Part shown: positions 1 through 12,478 of the stretch, in pieces
How the letters are laid out: each line of letters begins with the position of its first letter
Numbering within the stretch: the first letter of the stretch is position 1
DNA from: Sordaria brevicollis
Taxonomy: Eukaryota > Ascomycota > Sordariomycetes > Sordariales > Sordariaceae
Direction of reading: 5' to 3'
DNA length: 64,000 bases
Assembly: GCA_033439795.1 (NCBI GenBank)
Contig: JAUTDP010000005.1
Location: forward strand, 434,001 to 498,000
Notes under the pieces: model-generated
Databases searched by the model: none
What the model was told of the DNA's origin: nothing
The model's input: only the letters and a program-made list of their open reading frames with translations
Position numbers and translations under genes: made by a program

Positions 1-2223
1 TTTTTTTCTTTCTCTTTTTTATCCTTTTTTTCTTTCTTTTCCTTTTTTTTTTCTTTACGTAATTTATATTTGGGTACTTCCTTTTTAAATTAAATACGAC
101 TTTTATATTCGGCGGAAAAATAGCTTTTATAATTATAGCGGGTATAAGTATCGGTTTTTATACGGTATTAAAATATATTATTATTAATTATACGGGAGAT
201 TTAAATATTAGAGGCGGATATAGAATCGAAATTTATAGTAGTATTGCCTTTATTGACGGTAAATTCGGGAGCGGAACCGTTCGTATTATTAGAGGTAGAA
301 TTAGAACCGGTAGCGGGGTTATTAATATTAGATTTATAATAGGGGTTAATAATTTTATTATATTAATCCTTCTATTCGAATTATTTAGCGAAGTTACGGG
401 TTATTTCGAATTATTCGTTAAATTTATTATTCTTAAGTTAGGGGCGTTATAGGGTAATAATATTACGGAAGCGTTCGGTTAAACGTTAATAAAGGTAATA
501 AATTTTTATATTATTATTAAATTAATAACGTTCGATAATAGTAATGAATTTATCCTCGAAATTAAATTATTTTATTTTATTTATTTTTAAATCTTCGAAT
601 TTATAACGAATTTAAATTATAATATCGATATTATTATATTTATTAATTATTTATTTAAATAAATCGAAAGTAATAAATTATTTAACTGGTTTATTAAATA
701 GAATTTTAATAAATTCGGGCTCGATTACTTCCTAAGGCTTATTATAAAAGGAGTGGGAAATTAAAGAAAATTTAATATCCTTAGTTTTAAAGGCGGAAGG
801 TTTATCCTTAAAAGCGAATAAGATATTAATATATTATTAACGAAATTTAATAATTCTTTTAAAAATTTTACTAATATTATCGAAAGTAGGGGAAACGACG
901 ATATATAATATTAATTTATAACTACTACCGCTATTACTTCCGATTAAATTATTAATAATTATATTATTAAATTCGGATTTAGAATTATTAAAATTAGAAT
1001 TATTATTATTATTATCGTTGGGTAGGGATATAAACGCGGGGTTAGTAAATTTAAATAAACGTTAACGAAGGTCGTTAATTATTTTTTAATATTTAATTAT
1101 TTTACGTTTAATTATATTTTAAAAATTAATTTTAAAATTAGAATAACGCTTTTAAGCATTAGACAAATTTTATTAAAAGGTAATTAAACGAGCTTAGAAA
1201 TCGTTAACGATATCGTTATATTAAGAGGCGGCGTTAGCGAAAGTTTATTTATAAACGTTATATTAAATTTATTATTTAATAGCGGCGTCCGAAAATTAAA
1301 GGGTATAATTAATTTTAAAAGTCGCGAAATTAATATTAAAAATCGCGTTAATTTAATCCTTATTTTAAATTAAAATATAGAATTAATTGAAATTTTAGTA
1401 TAATTAATTATTCTCATCCTCGGATTATTAAAGGTCCTCTTTAATATTTTAGAATTCGGTAATAATAAAAATAATATTAAATTATATAAAGCGGGCGAAT
1501 ATATAAACGGCGGCCGGGAACGTTAAATAGTTATTTAAATTAAGAATTTAAGTAATAAAAACCGGGATAATAATAAAATCGTTACTAAGCGTGTAAATAG
1601 CGTCGGTAAATTAATTTTAGAATTTAATATTACGAAAATCGACGTTTCCGACTTTAAAAAGCGTAATAACCGCGATAAGGGTATTAATAATTATAATAGG
1701 GATTAAATCGGATATTAATTATTTAAATTAATATACTTTAATAAGTATAAAAAAAAAGAGAATACGAGCGATTATAATAATAATATTCGTTTTAATAATT
1801 ATTTAATTCGAATTAACCGCGAAACCGTCGTTAGAGCGTTAGCCGCTAAGGAAATAAATTTTAATATTAATTAATATAATTAATAATTAATCTTCTTCGA
1901 AAATTACGTACGTAATATTAAAGAAGGTGTAATAAATTATTAAAGGATAACGTTAATACCGTTAGGTATATAATAAAATATATATTATTATACGAAAGAA
2001 GGGAAAGGAGAAGTATATACGGAGGATTGGATATATAGGCGCGAGCTTATACCCTAGTCCGTACGCACCTACGTAATATTGTACGTAATTATAAGTAACT
2101 AGATTTGGACTATATCGAATTATAGTATACGTGCTATGGTCGGGAATAGTCGTTAGGGATTTGGGCACTTATATAGGTAGTTAGTGCGTATACCGGGTAT
2201 AATATAGGTATAATCCTGTGATA
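1..2223 (-). mobile_element. Ty3/gypsy element A, copy 1 (A1), 5' part, RIP-degraded
   Basis: The first 1937 bases are the gag-side interior of a gypsy element lying on the minus strand, followed by its 5' LTR (1938-2223). The interior aligns along its length with copy A2 at about 16380-17251, 24621-24704 and 31591-32568. It lacks the C and D insertions found there, so it shows the empty sites (871-875 and 955-959). The body continues left beyond the window. The sequence is TpA-rich with almost no CpA or TpG, so every frame is broken. AAATT at 2224-2228 may be its target duplication, but the partner copy is outside the window. Confidence 0.85.
1938..2223 (-). repeat. LTR of element A1 (5' LTR, 286 bp)
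   Basis: It matches the right LTR of A2 (32569-32854, also 286 bp) and the split left LTR of A2 (2693-2912 plus 10175-10240, 286 bp in total). It begins TATTAAAGG and ends CTGTGATA. The expected TG...CA ends appear as TA...TA, consistent with RIP transitions. The differences I see among the three copies are transitions. Confidence 0.9.
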
Positions 2224-2394
2224 AAATTCGTCGCTCTATTCCCTAAATTTATTTATAAAGTTTAAATAAACCTATTTAACGACGATTTCCTTATCGGTTA
2301 ATTAGGATATAGTTAATAATATAGTAGGTTATAGTAATAGTAATAACGAACTTATAATTAATATAATTAAAGTTTTCGTAGTGCGGAGATTGCA
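2224..2394. other. RIP-type AT-rich flank, unassigned
   Basis: These 171 bases lie between the outer edge of the A1 LTR and the start of the E LTR. They match none of the other repeats in the window that I compared. They may be the original left flank into which E inserted. No gene is visible. Confidence 0.5.
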
Positions 2395-2692
2395 AATTAA
2401 ATTATTAATTATTAAATTATATAATAATATAAATATTATAATTGAGGGTTAAAATCGATGTATATATTTAGAAGAGTTTTATGGAACCCGAGTGGGTGGT
2501 GCCTAGACTATTAAGAAGGTTTATAGCTAGATTCTAGTAGCTGGGGCGCCTTACGTAAGCCTATTTCTACTAGTCGAGTCTACCTTCTAATTTTATTAAA
2601 AATATTATTAAGGGTAGTAAAAGGTCTATTAAAGTAATTAAATAAATTAATTTAAAGAAGTCTAAAGAGTTTCTATTAAATTAATCCCTATT
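2395..2692 (-). repeat. Left (3') LTR of element E, first two pieces
   Basis: Bases 2395-2416 and 2601-2692 align with 38214-38327 of the right LTR. Between them is a 178-bp insertion with its 6-bp duplication. At 2692 the LTR is cut by element A2. It resumes at 32860 after the duplicated CTATT. Confidence 0.8.
2417..2594. mobile_element. 178-bp insertion in the E LTR, type unknown
   Basis: The insertion interrupts the E LTR alignment and is flanked by ATTAAA at 2411-2416 and 2595-2600, a probable 6-bp target duplication. It is less AT-rich in the middle (around 2480-2560) than its surroundings. I see no terminal inverted repeat and no TG...CA ends. It could be a worn solo LTR or a short non-autonomous element. 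Confidence 0.5.
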
Positions 2693-2912
2693 TATTAAGG
2701 GATAGCGTTGGCACCGTTAAGTATATAATGAAATATATATTATTATACGAAGGACGGGAAGGGAGAAGTATATATAGAGGATTAGATATATGGGCGCGAG
2801 CCTATACCCTAATCCGTACGCACTTATATAATATTGTACGTAATTATAAGTAACTAAATTTAGATTATATCGAATTATAATATACGTACTATAATTGGGA
2901 ATAATCGCTAAG
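2693..2912 (-). repeat. Left LTR of A2, first piece (220 bp)
   Basis: It begins TATTAAGGGATAG and aligns with 1938 onward and 32569 onward. It is interrupted at 2912 by element B, with CTAAG duplicated (2908-2912 and 10170-10174). The remaining 66 bp are at 10175-10240. Confidence 0.9.
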
Positions 2913-3219
2913 TATTATAGGGACAGTCAATACAAGGGTAAGTAGTAGATATAAATATATATAATTGTATAGAGGAAGAAAGAGGAAAAGGAAGAAAGTA
3001 TACGTAGAAGGCCCGCCTTTTATAGGGCGCGACGGGAACGCGCTGGTTACGCGCGGTTAGGTGACCCTAATTGTATAGGCGGTAAATAGTAACGCAATAT
3101 CCCGTACGGGCGGGATTATTCCGAATATAATAGTACGTTTTAAGAAACGACCGCTATACGAATATAAATATATAATAGTAATATATTAATTACGTATAAT
3201 TATAGCTAAATTTATAATA
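2913..3219 (-). repeat. Left (3') LTR of element B, 307 bp
   Basis: It begins TATTATAGGG and ends TTTATAATA. It aligns end to end with 9863-10169. Differences are transitions. Confidence 0.93.
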
Positions 3220-5599
3220 TTATTTCCCCTTAAAAGAAATTATATAATTAATTATTATTATATAAAATAATCGAAATCCTTATTAAAAAAGTCTTTATAA
3301 CCGTTATTCTTAAATATAATAACCTCCTCCTCCTATTATATTTTTCTTATTATATTTCCGTTTTTATTTTTAGGGCTTCTTTTAACGTTATAACCCTATC
3401 TTTTTATACTCCTCCCGCTTCCTAAGTTTCTTATACTTTTCGCTTCCTCCGCTTTTTCTTTTCTTTAAATTATTATAATAGTATTAGGGTATTTAGGTTT
3501 TCCTTATAAAATCGGCGTATATATTCTAAATATATTAAAACGTTATTTTTTAATTATTAATTAGGGGCGTAAAAGGGTATTTATATAACGTAATATTCTT
3601 AAAAACAGCCCTCCTTCTTATAGCCGTTAATTTTAATAAATTCCTACTTAATTTATTCTTTACCGTTATCGGTACGCTTTAAAGTCCGATTATAATTCGT
3701 TCGTATATTTTCATTTAATTATAATTATTTTAATAACCCGTTATTTAATTAATATTTAATTTTATTAACGTAAAAGGTAGGGCTATATTTTATATTATTA
3801 AAGAGTTCGAATATAATAATATAAATACCGGTATTAGTAATTATAAAAAGTCCTTCGAAAAACGGTATTAATTTAATATAGGGGCGGCCGGAATTGAAAT
3901 TAATAATATTAAATAAAACCCGGTTTCCCAGTTTATATACCGGAGCGTCCGATTATTAGGTATTAGCGTTATTTTTATAATATTATTAAATTTTTTAAGC
4001 GTTCGTTATAACGTAATCGAATATTTCTTTAAAATAATTAACGATTTTATAAACTTTAAAATACTCCTTCTATTATATTATTAAAATTTCGAAGGGATAA
4101 AATACTACTAATTCAACGCCTATATAGGGGTTAAAATTATAATTAATAAAGAAGGGGGAAACGCTAATTATTTTAGAAATTTAATTATTATTAACGAATT
4201 TTACGAATAGTAATTAATCGACCTAATTATTTTATACTTAAATAATATATATCTTTAAATACCGTTTTATTTCTATATTAATACGTTCGGTTTAATTATT
4301 CGTAATTAAATAAAAAGCGGAAAATAATTTTAATATAACTTTTAACCGTATTAATAAGGCGTATTAAAATATCGAAATAAATTAGGTATTGCGGTCGGAA
4401 ATAATAGAATCGGGGAGGCTATATAAATTATATACCCGCTCGATAAAACGTTCGGTTAATTCTTCGGTAATAAAAATTTCGTAAGGGATATAATAGCGTA
4501 TTTTAATAAAATAATTAATTATTATAATAATATATTTAAATTCTTAACCGTAACGTAAATATAGGGTGAAAAGGGTAATATAATCGATAGAAATCTCCTT
4601 CTAAATAGTAAAAGGGACGTTTAATAATTTTAATAATTTATAGGGGGAATAGCGTAACGGTTTAATTTTAACGTATTAGAAATATATTTTATAATAAATA
4701 TAAACCGATTAATATATCTTTAATTAAAAATACGAACGAAATAATAAATAAAAAGTTTTTTCGCGATTTAAATAATTATCGGAGGGGGTATTGTAAATAT
4801 AGCGGATTAATTGGAATTATAATTCTATATCCTCTAAATTAACGATAATAACGCTATAATAATAAGTTTGCCTTTATATTACTTAATATTTTATAAATAT
4901 AATTTTTATTATTTATTTTCATATTTCTTTAAATTAAATATAGCGTTCGGGGTCCTAAAGGTAGGTTAGAAAATCTACGAAGAAAACGGATTTTTTATAA
5001 AATTCGGTAATAAAATTATTTATAAACTTCTTATTAAGGACCTCTAAATTATAAAGATAGTACGTATTTATATTAATTTCGGAGTCCGCTTCTACTTTTA
5101 TATCGTTTAATATTTAAACTTTATTAACGAATATATTCTAATCGAAAAGTATTTTATTACGGGCGAATAAGCATTCGTTTCCTTCGTAAGGAATATCCTT
5201 TAATTTATAATTAAAGGCGTTAAATCGGATTTAGAAGGAACCCGGTCGATATTTAATTATCAAATTGAATTATAATAAAAATTAAAATTACTATATATAT
5301 TAAAAAAAGAGTTATTTATTAATAGTAAACGTTTTTAAAATTTTATAATCCGTTAATATTTCGAAAGGTTATTACGCGCCTTCGAATTTTAGTTTTTATT
5401 TTTCTAATATTTTAATAATAGCGAGTAATTCCTTATTATAAATATTATAATTACTTTTAACCGCTATATATCGTTAATTAAAGTAAGTAATTGGGTATAA
5501 AATGCTTTTATCGTTATATTACGAAAGAATACCGCTATATACCTAATTGGAAGCGTTAATTTTAATAATTATTTATTTAAATTAATTATAAATTTATAA

Positions 5600-6700
5600 A
5601 ATAGGACCCGTAGTAAATATTTTTTTAAAAGCGTTAAACGATTTTTAATATTATTTAATCTATATTTATATTATTTTATTTATATCCTTCTTCGTAAATT
5701 CGTATAATAATTTTATAATAATAAAAAAGTATTTAATAAATCGTCGGTAAAAGTTTATAAAATTTAAAAAATATTAAAAAGAGCGTTTAGAATCCGGGGC
5801 CTCTTAAATAATAACCGTAATAACCTTTTCGGGGTCTATTTTAAAATTACTAGGAATAATAATTAAATTTAAATATTTCGTACGGATAATATAAAATTCG
5901 TATTTATCGACGTCGAATTAAAAGCTTACTTTAATTATACGGTCTAAAATTTCCGTAACGTAATAAATATAATCTTCTTTATTATTAGAATATATTAAAA
6001 TATCGTTTAAATAAATAATAATATAAACGTTTAAAATATTATAAAGTATATTATTAATATAATTTTAAAATATTTTTAATACGCCTTATAGACCGAACGG
6101 GTAGATTATTAATTTAAAAAGGCCGAAACGGGTAATAAACGCCGTAAATTATTCGTATCCTTCTTTAACCCGAATACAATTAAATATAATAATAACGTCG
6201 AATTTAATAAAGATTTTTATTTTATAAATAATATTAAATATTTCTTTAATTAATAATAATAAGTAGCGGGATTTTATAATAACGTTATTAATACCGCGGT
6301 AATTAACGTAAATACGGATTCCGCCGTTAAATTTTTTAATAAAGAAAATAGGGGTTATAGTAGCGGATTAGGAAGGCCGGATAAATTTCTTTTAAAAATT
6401 AATATTAATCTATTTTTTAATTATAATTATTTCGATGGGTATAATACATCGGGGCTTTATATTGGGCGGTTACTATTTTAATAATAATTTGATTTTGTAA
6501 TTATAAGCGCGATACGGCGGGATTTCTTTTATTAAGCGGGGAAAGAAAACTTCGATATTCTTATAGTATTTAATTAAAACTTTAGCTTTAATTTCGTTAT
6601 TAAATTTAATAGGTTTATTATTCTTTTTTAGGAAAATCTTCGCATCCTCTTTAATAATTTTAGTAACGTAAATTTATTTAAAGACTTCTTTATATATAAA
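5600..6700 (-). pseudogene. Reverse transcriptase remnant of element B
   Basis: On the minus strand the stretch reads through a PFGL motif, an NYINN block and then YLNDILIYS at 5987-6013, with many stops. The family motif is YxDDILIYS. The first catalytic Asp has become Asn, which is a G-to-A change (GAC to AAC). The limits are approximate because no frame is continuous. Confidence 0.8.
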
Positions 6701-7591
6701 AATATCCCGGTTAAAATCCTCTATTAAATTTAATATTTTTATTAAAGTGGCGGCTTCCTTATCCTTATCGGAATTGGTATTACCGGTTATTATATTAACG
6801 AACGGATAGATAAATAGTAGTAAAAAGTATTTATATTATTTTCCTTTATTATTTATAATATTATTTATTATATCCTTTATAAATTCTTTAACGTTTATTA
6901 ATTCCGAAATTATAAATAACCGTTCTAACGCGGCGTAATTAATAATTAAGGGTTTGAAGTTCTATTTCTCGTATATATAATTAAACGTAGTAACGTTAAA
7001 TTCTTTAATATCGGCCGCGTTAAACGTATTATTAATATATATAAAACGTTATAATTGTATTAAGTATATTATTTTAATAAAAATATAGCGGCTATTTAAA
7101 CGAATATATAGTTCGTAAATTATAAGGCTCTTAATTTTAACGAAAAGGGCGGTTGTATTAGAAATTCCTTATATTTTAATTCCGGTTCGATTAGCGATTA
7201 AAACTTTTATAGGGTTATTAATACGGCGTAGAGAATTATTATATTATTTAACTTTAAAGATTAGGGAGGGAATTGGGGCAAATTTATTTTTAAGGGTTAG
7301 GGAGGAGGGTAATAATTCGGGGTTTAATACTATTCGTAAGGTAATTTGAAAAGCGGATTCCGGTCGTAAAATTATCCTAGGGGATTTAAAGAACGGAGGT
7401 AATAGCGGGATTAAAATCGGAGTATTTAATTATAATAGTAGGCGAATAATTATTACCGTAATACGATTAATAAAACTTTTAAATATAATAATTTATTTAT
7501 TAGAGAGATTTAAAGGGAAGTAGCGGCCGCGGTATTAAGTAAAGCGGACGGTATAATTATTATAATTAATTTCAAATCGATAATATTATAT

Positions 7592-7855
7592 TTATAGGAA
7601 GCTGAAAATAATAAAGTAATTTTTAAAAATATTATAAACGAGGAAGGTAATAATCTCTATATAAAAATTAATATAAAATCGGGCGCGGATTCCTTTAAAA
7701 ATAATACTTTTAATAATTTTATTAATAAAAATTGATTTTTTTAATTGTAAAAATTTAAAACGCGGGAAATTATTCTTTTTTATAAATGAAGAGTTTAAAA
7801 AGGCGTAAATAAAATAACTACTATTTACTAAAGTAATATAATAATCTTTACGCAA
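7592..7855 (-). pseudogene. Retropepsin-like protease remnant of element B
   Basis: An 87-codon open stretch on the minus strand. Near its start it reads LVNSSYFIYAF, where chromovirus proteases typically have VDSGC followed by Y/A residues. Asp to Asn and Gly to Ser are each single G-to-A changes, so the catalytic site is destroyed although the frame happens to stay open. It lies between gag and RT of B, the normal protease position. Confidence 0.55.
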
Positions 7856-9862
7856 TCCGGTATATATGTAAAATAATAAAAATATTAAATTTAAAAATAC
7901 GGAATTATTTAAAAATTAAATTCGTATTTCCTCTAAATCCTTTAATTTATAATTTAAAATTTATTTCTTTAATAATATTAATTCGGGCTTCTATATACAA
8001 TTATATATAAAGGCTAAGTATTTTTTTAATTATTATAATATTCGCCGCTAATAATTTATTTAGCGGGTTAGGCGGGAATTAAATTAATAACTGGGGCGGG
8101 AGCCGGGTTAATAGCGGGGGTATTAATACTATAAACGTTAAGAATATTATTATTATTATTATTATTATTCTTATTACGACCGCGGTTATTATTATAATAG
8201 TTATTTTTATTAACGGGGCCTTAAAGACCGTAATTAACGGAATGAAAATAATCTTTAATTAAATAGCCGGATTAATTATAATAATAATAAAGGCTATTAT
8301 ATATACGCTAATTTAATATATTAAAGTAAATAATATTAATAAAATTAATAGCGTCGAAATTTATTTTATTACTGCTTTAATTAATAATATGGTTATTAAA
8401 GTTAAAAGTAGAATTGGAATTATTAATAGCGGAACTAGAATTACTACCGGAATTAATATTAACGTTATTATTAAAGGCGTTATTAAAAATACTACGGGCT
8501 ATACGGGCGTAATAATCGGTATTATTTTAAACGTAAGTAATTTTACGGTATATTTCCAATTATTTATCCTAAACGTTATTAATAAGGGGCTTATAATAAG
8601 CGTTAACGTTATGAATATATTTAGAAACTTTATTCTTTAAATATTCGACCTTTTAGGCTTTAATTAGGCTGTAAATAGTTATTAAAAATATTAATTCTAT
8701 TTCGAAATCGGTAAAATTCTTATTAAATTAATAATATTCGGTTAAATGACGTTGGGTATTTTATTTAATATTAATTATTTCGAAACGTTTAATTAAATAT
8801 TATATAAATTCGGCGCCCGTTTTCTATTCTTAAACGTCCTTATTATTCTTAATTATAATAATTTTAATAAAATTATTAATACCGGATTTAAAATCGGGGC
8901 CGAATAATATAATTATACGTAGAATTTTTTAATATTCGTTTTAAAATAATATTGGGTTATAAATCTATTAAATTTAAATAATTATATATTAAGAGTAAAA
9001 GATACGAATACGTTTAATAGGGTCTTTTTTGAAACTAGTAAAAACGGGGGGGTCGGCGATTATTTATTTATAAATATTATTAATTCCCGGAATAGCGGGG
9101 TTAGGGTTATTAAAGTTAAAAAATATAGCGGCGGTTTAAATATTAAATTTATTATATTAAATTTTAAGGTCGGAATATTCTTTCTAAAAAATAGTATATA
9201 ACGCTTAAAGGTTTTTAAAATCGATAAAGATTATATTAAATTAATTAATAAAATTATTATTCCAATTGTAAATAAATATATAATTATTGTAAAAGTGCTA
9301 ATAGGCGTAGCCGAATAATTAAACGATAAACGCGAAGGTAATTTTTTTAATAATTAAAAAGGCGTAATTAAAATAATCGTAGGAAATAAAACGGGGCTCC
9401 TCGTTATTATTAAAATTTATAAGGATCTCTTTAATATTTTTATTAAAAGTAAATTCGTAAAGGGTAATGTAGACGATATTAACGTCGGGAATTAAATTAT
9501 TATTATTATTAGTAATATTATATAAAGTTTTTAAAATAATAGCGTTATTAGAATTAATAAAATTAATATTAAAAATTAAAGCGTTAAGGAGAATATTCGA
9601 CGTATTATTAAGGGAGAAAATTACAAGGTCGCTATCGCCGTTATAAAATATAAAGAACGGTATAATTAGGATTGTTTAATTATTATAAATCTTTTTATTT
9701 ATTAAATATAGAAACCTTCCTTTATTTAATTAAATAAAAGGATTTAATAATAAAGGAAATACGTTAATTCGACGGTTCGTATACGGCGAATAGGAAGTAG
9801 GCGATTTATTTTAAATAAAATGAAATTACGTATAAATGCGTTATTTTGAAAATATAATTAAT

Positions 9863-10169
9863 TATTATAGGGATAGTTAATATAAAGGTAGGTAATAAAT
9901 ATAAATATATATAATTATATAGAAGAAGAAAGAGGAAAAGGAAGAAAGTATACGTAGGAGGCCCGCCCTTTATAAGGCGCGACAGGAACGTACTAATTAC
10001 GCGCGGTTAGGTGACCCTAATTGTGTAAGCGGTGAATAGTAACGCAATATCCCGTACGGGCGGGATTATCCCGAATATAATAGTACGTCTTAGGAAGCGA
10101 CTACTATACGAGTATAAGTACGTAATAGTAATATACCAATTACGTATAGTTACGGCTAGGCTTGTAATA
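9863..10169 (-). repeat. Right (5') LTR of element B, 307 bp
   Basis: It begins TATTATAGGG and ends CTTGTAATA. The TSD CTAAG follows at 10170-10174. It keeps a few more CpA/TpG-related bases than the left copy. Confidence 0.93.
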
Positions 10170-10174
10170 CTAAG

Positions 10175-10240
10175 GATTTAGGTATTTATATAAGTAATTA
10201 GTACGTATATTGGGTATAATATAAATATAATCCTATAATA
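10175..10240 (-). repeat. Left LTR of A2, second piece (66 bp)
   Basis: It completes the LTR interrupted by B and ends CCTATAATA, equivalent to CCTGTAACA of the right LTR. With 2693-2912 it totals 286 bp. Confidence 0.9.
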
Positions 10241-12041
10241 CTATCCCCCTTTAAAAAAAGTTCGTAGAGTTAAAAAAATTTATATATACGTATAATTATA
10301 ATTTAAAATCCTTTATTAATTTATTAAATATTTCTAATTGTAATGCTAACCGTATTTTAAATTATTTATTTATTAAAAATCGTATAATCCTTATTATTAT
10401 TTTTATAAATCCTTCCTCCACCTCCTTTTCGGTTAATAATAATTTTATTATAAAAATAGCGAATCGTTATATTAAGTAGGCAAAATAGCGGTATAAAGCG
10501 CGGGGCTCGGTATTAACGTCGGGTTATTCGTTATAAATAGCGGGGTCCGTTATCGAATCTTCTCCTTCTTTTTATTTAAAACGGTCGAAAAACTCCTTAA
10601 CGTAGGGCGGTATTAATTTATCGGAATAGTCGTAATAAAATTCCTAAAAACGTATTTTATAATTAATAACGTTATTAACCTTTTTTTAGGTAGGGTTGTA
10701 ATCGCCCTTTTATTTAATTAAATAATATTAATAACGGTTTTCTCCTTTCTATTTAATATTTAATAACCTATTAAATCCTTATTTAATATATTTTTTATAA
10801 TTATTAATACGAATTATAATTCTATTTTTATTAATATAAACGTTAAAATAGACGATTTAGCCGGGGAGATTTTAACCGGTCTAATATTAAATTATTAAAA
10901 CGTAAAAAATTAGCGAATACTTTATATTATCGAATAGCTGTAATTTAATAATATATAAATCCGCTTTTAAAATTTTAAATAATCTTTTTTAACGGGGGAA
11001 AATTTTAATATATAAGCGGCTATTAATTAAATTAAACGTATCGAATAGGATAATATCCCCTTCTTTATATTTTATTGAATTAATCCGCTCTTTATTAATA
11101 TTCTCCTTATACCGGTCTTAATTACGTTTAATTTATTAAATTATAAAATCCCAAATTTTATGGAAGTAGTCGGCAAATTCGTTAACTTTATATTATTCTT
11201 TTAACTATATAGGTAATAGTATTAATAATAAAAGGTTACGAAATTCGGTACCTATACGGGGGTAATAATTATAATTAATAAAGAAAAGTAATAAATTTAT
11301 TAACGAAGATATTACGTTATTACCGGCGAATTTTATAAAGGGAAATTATTTAGCCTAATTAATTTATATTTAATTAATATATAATTAGAGGTATTATTTT
11401 ATTTCTGCGTTGATATATTCGGTTTAAACGTTATTTAAGGGTAGAAAACGGAAATTAAAATACGTGTAATATTTAAACGCTAATATAAGGAGGATTAAAA
11501 TTATAATACGAATTAAATACCTCTATCCGAAAGGATAGAATTTAAAAGGCCGTAAAGGTAATAAATATAATTAATAAAACGTTTAATTAATTCTTTTATT
11601 AATAGTATAATTATTAATATAAAGTACCGTATCTTTATCAATTAATTAATAACGATATAAATATATTTAAATTCTTAATTAAAGTAGAAATTACTAGGGA
11701 ATAGAATAATATAATCGATAAAAATATAAATTTAAGGAATTAATGCGACGGGTAGGGTTTTAAAGAAATTAATAGAATTATATTTAAAGAATTTAATTTT
11801 TATATAAAGTAGGCAAACCTTATAAAATACACGTATATTATTAATTATACCCTCCTAATAGAATTTTTGAAATAAAAGTTCGTAAATAGCGTCGCGGCTA
11901 AGGTAGCCCGTATTAAATAAATTATACTAACGATTAATTAATTAAAATTAGAATTCTTTATCGTAAAAATTAATTACTATACGGTCGCGCTATTTAATAA
12001 TACCGTTAAGGGTAATTTAATATTCGTTAAAAATTTTATAA
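10241..12041 (-). pseudogene. Integrase-side interior of A2, RIP-degraded
   Basis: AT-rich sequence between the left LTR of A2 and the first short TIR element. By position it is the 3' part of the A2 pol region (integrase and C-terminus). I did not read convincing catalytic motifs here. No ORF of note. Confidence 0.5.
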
Positions 12042-12470
12042 GAGAAACGCTATCTGTACGGCTATCAAACTCTATTTGTACGGTACCCCACTTTTAGTTT
12101 TCTAGCCATAAGTCTTTGGAAAGAAATTGGTCTTGTATGAAGATTGCATTATTAAGACCGTTAATTTTTTCTATATTTTTCAATACCCTTACCAGAACGC
12201 CAAGACTTTGGGAAGTGCTTCAAATAGTAGCCTTTTATTTTAAGGTATAAAAAACTAAGATATTTTAATTCGAAAAGGACTTAAGCTAGAATTAAGCCTT
12301 GGTAGTCTAAAGGGGAGTTATAGTAGTCGCTATAAAATAGAGAAAAAAATAACAAAAATTCCAATACTCTTTTCATTTCCATTACTTAGCGTTTAACCCT
12401 TAAAATCTTCGATCTTAAATTTTCATCACCGTACAGATAGCGTTTTATAGCCGTACAGATAGCGTTTCTC
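12042..12470. mobile_element. hAT-like non-autonomous TIR element 1 (429 bp)
   Basis: Terminal inverted repeats begin GAGAAACGCTATCTGTACGG. The right end is the exact reverse complement of that arm. The insertion is flanked by a perfect 8-bp duplication TTTTATAA (12034-12041 and 12471-12478). Eight-base TSDs are typical of hAT transposons. Each arm carries two tandem copies of a CTATYTGTACGG-type motif. The left arm has one of each sequence variant and the right arm has two of the same. It is less AT-rich than the host element and keeps many CpA dinucleotides. No transposase is encoded. Confidence 0.85.
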
Positions 12471-12478
12471 TTTTATAA

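Larger units (their letters stand above)
2913..10169 (-). mobile_element. Ty3/gypsy chromovirus-like element B, RIP-degraded
   Basis: A complete 7257-bp element with 307-bp LTRs at each end and a perfect 5-bp TSD, CTAAG. The minus-strand coding order is gag (about 9800-8000), protease (7592-7855), RT (about 6700-5600), integrase (about 5000-3700) and a chromodomain-like C-terminus (about 3680-3520). That C-terminal stretch resembles the equivalent region of element C (a YKKEG block followed by EYYVxW). The RT motif at 5987-6013 reads YLNDILIYS, one residue from YLDDILIYS. PFGL is preserved just upstream. B inserted into the left LTR of A2. Confidence 0.9.

Noticed and set aside
8389..8640. 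83-codon plus-strand frame
   Set aside because: It lies antisense to the gag region of minus-strand element B. Composition is Ile/Asn/Val-rich, as expected from RIP-type AT DNA.
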